Below the pieces are notes generated by a model. That model had not been told where the DNA came from. It worked only from the letters and a program-made list of their open reading frames with translations, and did no database searches. From Acanthochromis polyacanthus (taxonomy: Eukaryota; Chordata; Actinopteri; Pomacentridae): a stretch of DNA of 64,000 bases. How positions within the stretch are numbered: position 1 is the stretch's first letter; each line of letters begins with the position of its first letter. Shown in pieces: positions 42,300 to 64,000 of the stretch. Location: the NCBI RefSeq assembly GCF_021347895.1, contig NC_067121.1, positions 30,801,974 through 30,865,973 of the forward strand. The letters run 5' to 3'. The translations under genes were made by a program, and so were the position numbers.

Positions 42300-44765
42300 C
42301 ACAAACAATACTTTTGATGTCTTTTGTCTTAATATTAAGTGCAAAAAAATGCTTAATTTGAGAATAAAATGTAAAAATGTCTTTATTTACCCAATCTGAA
42401 AAATCCGATCGAGCATATCCCCTTTCGATTAAATGTGCACTACACCTCGGCCCTACTAACCACGTACAGGCTACCTAGCAATAAAAAAAAAAACCTCCAG
42501 CAACACCCCAGGAAAAATGTGCTTTAACCTGACATTGGCTTAGTTAGTCGGTACACACACTGCTCCTTTACAAAATGTAGGACTTGTAATATTTATATTA
42601 ATTATTGTAAATGTTGTATTTTTGTTAATCACAAGACCACTTTCTGGTATTTTAGTAGCTCACCCAAAAGTCTACTAAAAAAAATACATTACGAAATAAA
42701 CCATCAGTCACTTGTTAGAAAGAAAAAAAATATGTGCTTCCTCATGCTGTGGTATAACTGACACTAGATGTAAATGCAAGATACCAGGGCTGTATGATAG
42801 ATACAATTCAAGCCTTTTGGGACAAAATAATTATTTGATTTTGTTAACAACAGTGAAAGATATCCTGCAATATCTCTTGTCAGGGCTTTATAATCTAAAC
42901 GACATTTACAAAGGCAGATGAATTTTTTCTGCAGTGTTAATTAGCATAATAATATGTTATTTCTGCTACAGGACAGACCAGATGTTCGCTGCAATTAAGG
43001 GTGAAAAATATGTTCATATATTCAGTCAAATTAGTTGGCAAATATCACTATATTGTGTGTCAGCAAAAAATTACATCATACTTCCTTATTTCATACACAA
43101 AGCTGCTGAGGCTGATGGAAATGCCACAAGTGTTGCAGATCATAAAACCAAAGTATTCAGCTAGAACTTGACCTAACTTGGACCTCTGTCATCCTATGGG
43201 GAGGGACACGAATAACTGCATCCAATTCCATAGAACCAACCAACCATTTCACTGAAAAACAAACATGTCATCCTCATGGTTGCACTAAAGGAAAACAAAG
43301 TGATTAGGAATGTTGTTCTAATCCATCTAATGTTGCGCTGTTTCTCAGGGTAAGAGAAAAGGTTGACCTGCTGTTGTTGGCATCAGTAAAGCCAGAGGAT
43401 TACTGTAGACTTTAGGACATGTTCTCTGGTGACCACAGATTTCTTAGCAATCCATCCCATAGTTGCTGAAATATTTAAATCTTGACCACATTGATGGACT
43501 GACTTTGTTGATCCCTCCATTAACTTGGCTGAAAATTTAGCTTTTTGATGGAGATTAGCTGGTGTTGCTATAACATAAGTTCAAAAAATAGCATGCGGCG
43601 ACATGAAAATCAGCACCAAACGTGGGACAACAAAAAAAAATTAAAAATATTGTTGGCTGTTTCACAATTAAGGGCAGCACTCATTTTGGGGGGAAAAAAT
43701 CAAGTCTTAAAATGAACAAGAAATTGAAGAAAACAAGAATGGTCTAATAAATTTTCCATGACTGCATGTTTACTCTCTATAACATTTGGAATGAAAAACT
43801 ATTTCTGTTATCAAGAATAGTAGCGTGTTTATGTTTAGGGTCTATTTGACGACAGAAAAAACAAACACAATTTTAAAAAAGTTCAGGGCCCTACAGCTTT
43901 TTGAAGATGATAAAACTACATTTTATAGTGATGTTAGTGTCATCCAAAACAACCAAAACAAAACTGTGTAAAATGTTGATATTTCTTCTATACAGCGAAA
44001 AGCCTGGGGTCCAATTGCTCCAAAGAACACTGGTGGGTACAACATGTGTACAGGACATTTGGAAACATATCATCACGGTAACTTTATGTTCACCCAGTTG
44101 TCCCTGTTGAATTAGGAAAAGTCATTAAATATGAAGCGAAAAACAAAAAAGATGGCAGTCATGTATTTAGAGACGCTAAACACTGAATGGGGTCAAATTG
44201 AACCCACAGATAATAGGAGAGTTAAATGAAGTATATCAGAGTGACAAGAGTGCAGCAGCTGATATGACACTCCAGACCCGTAGCAAAACACTTTGGGAAT
44301 ACTATTTTGTACAAATCAAAGAAATACAATTGAGCTAATACAAAAAAAGAGTTTAATTTTTATATAAAATAATCTAAGACTGCAGTATTTCTGTCATTGT
44401 GTGTTTGACAGTCACATTTCAGTTGAAAAAAAAATTGTTTCATCACTATGTATGAGACTATGAAGAATTTAGACTATTATTCTAACTTCTGGGCACATTA
44501 GAGTGCTGTGCATTTATATGGAAATGAACATTTTTGGTGTCAAGACCCATCAAGAGTTTGTTGGCTGTATTGAAAATTCAAAGTTTTATAAGTTGGTGAA
44601 TCGTGTTGCAGCAACATTTGTTTCATTTGAATATTTTGAGTTATTGTCAGGGTATAATCCTGCCTAGAGGGGGCATGAAAAAGCCTTTCCCAAATGATAC
44701 CCTAGGGTATAAACTGTACTAGGCCAGACTATTCCTTTATGCTGGTATAAAACTGTCTGAGCAGA
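42300..44765. other. Spacer, nothing recognised
   Basis: This is AT-rich sequence with only short chance frames and no element ends that I could define. Confidence 0.5.
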
Positions 44766-44769
44766 GGGT

Positions 44770-44996
44770 ACACTGCAAAAACTGAAAATCTGGCCAAGTC
44801 TATTTGTTTATTTTTAGTCAAAATGTCTCATCCCACTTGATTTAAGATAAATTCACTTAAGTGACATTTCAGCAAGATGGGGGGACTTGTTTGAAGACAA
44901 CGCATCTTAAATATCTTAAGACAAACAATCTTGAAATTATCTTGTTTTAACCCCCACGTCATCCTTTCAAAAAAAGTTTAAAATGTGGGAAAAAAA

Positions 44997-45063
<67 letters not shown>

Positions 45064-45706
45064 GGAAATTTTTGAATATTTTTGGTGGAAAAAAATATCC
45101 AAAAAAAAAAAGTTTCTTTAAGAACATTCAGAAAAAAAATCAACCAAAATCCAGTGATTTTTTTCTCAAATGTTCTTCAAGAAAATATCAGAAGTTTTAT
45201 TGATATAAATCACTTTAGATATTTTTAGGATTTTTTTTGGGAAGATTTTTACTCATTTTTATGAAAATATTTACAATTTTTAGATTTTTTAAATTTTTTA
45301 TTTCTTGCAAAATCTGTTTTTTTTTAAATACAATTTTTAAGGGAAACTTTCAAGGAATTTTCTTCCTGAAGATTTTGTAAATTTGTTTATAAATTTGGGG
45401 ATTTTTTTTGCTGAACTTTTTTTTTTTTTTTTTTCAGATGAGGGAACAATATTTATTTGTGCTGTAAATGAGGACAACAGGAGGGTTAAGACACCCGAGT
45501 TTGACAATCCTGGTAAAATATAGCTTAAAATAAGTTTTCCCAGCTAATTTTAAGATCTTAATATTCTAAATATATCTTATTTCAAGAAATCTTACCAAGC
45601 CATTTTCCCACTTGTTCTACTGGCAGATTTTTTTCACTTATTTCAAGGTAAAAGTTCTTTAAAAAATATTTTTCTTGTTTTGAGAGGGGCATTTTTTTCC
45701 ACTGTA
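44770..45706 (+). mobile_element. Non-autonomous DNA transposon with internal low-complexity expansion
   Basis: It starts CACTGCAAAAACTG and ends CATTTTTTTCCACTG, inverted termini next to TA. Subterminal parts ('gtcaaaatgtctcatccc' on the left, 'cacttatttcaaggtaaaag' and 'cttgttttgagaggggc' on the right) belong to a common teleost repeat. The middle contains poly(A), (TA)n (44993-45058) and T-rich sequence. The superfamily is not determined. Confidence 0.6.
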
Positions 45707-45814
45707 TATTTTGGCCTTTTGCACCACACACATCTTCAGTCATTTAATTCAAGAAGTTCTGCTCCAGCAGCGTGAAAATGAACAGCGAAGAATCAAACAC
45801 GCTAATATTATCAA

Positions 45815-48490
45815 AATAGATTTTATTCTAGACCTTGAGATCTGAGTGATATTACAACAGTCTGATCAGGAGGCTGCAGACTGCAACCATGTGAGTGAGA
45901 GAGAAAGAGAGTACAACATAGGTGAGGGAAAAGACAAAAAAAAAACATCTGCAAATTGGTATTTACATGTTCTGTGTGTTATAATACATCAACAATTAAA
46001 TCCAGATTCTAAAGTTTTTGTTCATTTTGAGTACGTAGCTACAAATAAATCAAAATTACAAAAGTTTTGATAAGTACAAAACCTTCAAGGGCTCTCCAAC
46101 GTAGCAAAGATAGAATTAACGTTAGTACTTTCGGTAGGAACAAAAAATAGCAAACACACTTGAATGCAGTGTAAAAAGCTTATCTAAAAACAAACCATTA
46201 TAAAATACCATTCCACTGTCATAGACATCATTGGAAATAGTGTCTTTGTGATACAGCCCGATCACTGCTGACTGTATTAAAGCAAACGTTAAAATAGTCT
46301 ATAGCTTCGGTAGAAAATTTCTTTTTTAAAACAAGTAACATTCGGAACAAAACGTCTGAAATGTCCGACGACGTGTGCACCTATCAAGCCGTTTAGATCT
46401 TGGACATGGCTGCGAGATGAGACCTGGAATGCCATGAAGCTGGCTTGTTTCTACTTAACGCACCCAAGGAGTCAGACGAGACACTATTCACCCTTATTTA
46501 CTCACTGGAACGCTGCACGCTTTCTGCATCAATTCTGATTCACCCTTAAGAGCATTCTGAACATCGGATGTGTCTACGATGGCTTGAATAAACACACCTC
46601 CCTGTTTCTCCATTTTTAGTCTAAAGTGCAGGAAAAAAAGAATAAAAATCACCTCTCAAAGTGTCGCTCTTATTTTTTACATTTAGCTATGACTGTTTAA
46701 TGGTATTTTATAAAAAAAAGAAAACCATTCCTCATGGTCACGACCCTCACTGACGCTCAAAAACATCAAACTGTATTTCAAGCATCTTCAAAAAGTTACT
46801 TTTAAATCCATCCTTAGCATAGGAGTGGCATAGAAAAGAATCCCCTGTAATAGCACAGATTTATATATATTTATATATATATACTGATGTAACATGGGGT
46901 CTGTTTATAAGGTATTTATCATATATTTTATATGCAGACACCATGTTGCATCAAGTCGTATGCTGCTGCGAGGCTGCTTTTGAACAACAAGCACAGACCT
47001 GCCTCAAAACGCCAACTCTGAACACTACAAACAAAAGCGCCATCTATCCGTGCATAGGCCTGAAAACAGCCCGTCTCCAGAGAATGTGTGTGTGTGTGTG
47101 TGTGTGTGTGATGGATGTGTGTGTGCATGTGTGTGTGCGTTAGCGCTGGGCAACAACTGCCTGCCAACAGCAAACCAAAGCAGGGACTGTAGTGTGTTCT
47201 TGGGTCGACACCGGACACGAAAGCTGCACAGAGTGAAAGTTTCGCAAACAGCCGCTGAATGTGACAAACTAATCTGCACTCCAGCACCGTCGCTTCAGCC
47301 GAGATGCGAGCGAACGCTGGTTAGTCTGGCAAAAGCGGCGACCACAGATCCCGTGCCTGCAGAGGCGGCGACACTCCAAATGACGTCCTGATGCATAATT
47401 ACCAAGCAGGGGAAACAGGACACAATTAGGCCGACTTAGTCTGATTATCATTCAGCATTGGTTAGCAATCAGCCATAAATTGAGGAAGCAAGCACAATTA
47501 CAACCAATAATTATTCACGTCTGATGGATGCAAGCTGCTGAGGGCCTGTTTTTCCCAAACCTACTGTTAGCTCACTACTGACACAAAAGCGCAGCCATCT
47601 ATTCGTAACTGTAAGACACAGATCCAGGACGACCTCTGTTTCAGTGACGGGAACCTGACGCTGACTGCACTTTGATGTCTTTCGGTTGCGAGGATTATCT
47701 TTCGGCCAGGAGCTTTTTGAATTCCTTGGGGCTCCGTCTTAACCTGATGAATTGTGATCACCTGAAAACCATTTCTGAGGATAAAAGTTGCAAACAAAGG
47801 GCAGTCCATCCTCTGATTAACTGCTTTATACTTTGTTAAAAAAAAATGGCAAAAATGAAACAAACTTATTAGATAAAAATAGTTGACAAAACTATAGATC
47901 GTTTTCAGAGCTGTACATCTGCATTTTTGAACCTTAAAGAGCGCAGGCAAGAAGATTAATGGATCTCCCAACCGACAACTTTGAACATCCATTTTAAAAG
48001 ACTCAACAACCGCTCTCTTCTCTCCCACCCCACATGTAATAGAAAACCTACAGAGATCAGTAAAATCCTAATTCAACACAACAATGTCCACAGGACACCA
48101 AATGCTGACATATGCAATATGCACACACCAACAGAGAACAAAAATCTTTACAATTCTGATACAAAGGATAAAAAGAGGAAAGCAAGAAGAATCCTGGTGT
48201 TTTGGTTCGCTTGTGACGGGTCCAACAAGTTTCTACTATGTGACAGAGAAATGTTTCTGGTCGGTGGAGCAACACAAACGTCCGTACAGACCTGTTGTAT
48301 GTCTGATGCATGTGCGTAAAAACTGTGTGTGTGGTCCTTGTGTGTACGTATGAGGGAGGGAGCGCTCCGGTTGGCTGTAACGGCGGGCCATGGCATCTGA
48401 TGGGACTACAGCAGTGTGGCGGACAGGCAGGGACAGTCATTTTGGCTATGTACACATTCGTAGTCGGTCCATGGCTCCCCCAGTCGTGTG
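45815..48490 (-). other. Probable 3' untranslated region of tbl1xr1
   Basis: It extends from the stop codon of tbl1xr1 to a polyA signal (AATAAA on the minus strand) at about 45822. The length, about 2.7 kb, fits the long 3' UTR of vertebrate TBL1XR1. A (TG)n/(CA)n microsatellite lies at about 47085-47125. The overlapping open frames of up to 159 residues have no recognisable features. Confidence 0.55.

Positions 48491-64000
<15,510 letters not shown>

Noticed and set aside
47567..48028. 153-residue minus-strand frame
   Set aside because: It lies in the presumed tbl1xr1 3' UTR with no family resemblance.

Overview
This is nuclear DNA from a vertebrate, almost certainly a ray-finned (teleost) fish. 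The evidence is compact genes with short GT-AG introns, five or more degraded Tc1/mariner elements, hAT and TTAA-target elements, non-LTR retrotransposon tails typical of teleosts, a tRNA-derived SINE, long (TA)n tracts and AT-rich spacers. All assignments come from reading and hand translation; nothing was searched against a database.

Six genes were recognised. On the minus strand: the first coding exon of a ccdc39-like gene (496-594), dcun1d1 (2862-8610), b3gnt5 (32395-33558) and the WD40 half of tbl1xr1 (48491-62858, continuing past the right edge). On the plus strand: setd9 as one uninterrupted reading frame (10306-11157) and eif4a2 in 11 exons (16736-20843). The human orthologues of ccdc39, dcun1d1, eif4a2, b3gnt5 and tbl1xr1 all lie on chromosome 3q26-q27, so the window is a rearranged piece of that conserved block. 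setd9 (human chromosome 5) is the outlier and has no introns here, which fits a retrocopy or intron loss.

The eif4a2 introns carry small RNA genes. There are two copies of the C/D box snoRNA SNORD2 (introns 3 and 4), a pair of related H/ACA candidates (introns 6 and 7) and a weaker candidate (intron 9). Three phase-compatible minus-strand exons between 22556 and 26147 form part of a protein gene I could not name; this is the best candidate for something undescribed. dcun1d1 reads as intact apart from one missing base in the exon at 4589-4718, which is either an assembly error or a real frameshift.

The spacers and introns are mostly transposon debris. Well-delimited elements include two hAT copies with 8-bp target duplications (5469-6385, 11548-12014), two TTAA-flanked elements (49983-50675, 61320-61743), Tc1 elements at 23206-23992, 36551-37597, 52306-52861 and 55728-56674, and a SINE (49431-49643). 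A low-copy repeat seen three times (about 12965, 28270 and 39390) gives a filled-site versus empty-site comparison for a nested insertion. Regions with nothing recognisable are listed as such.
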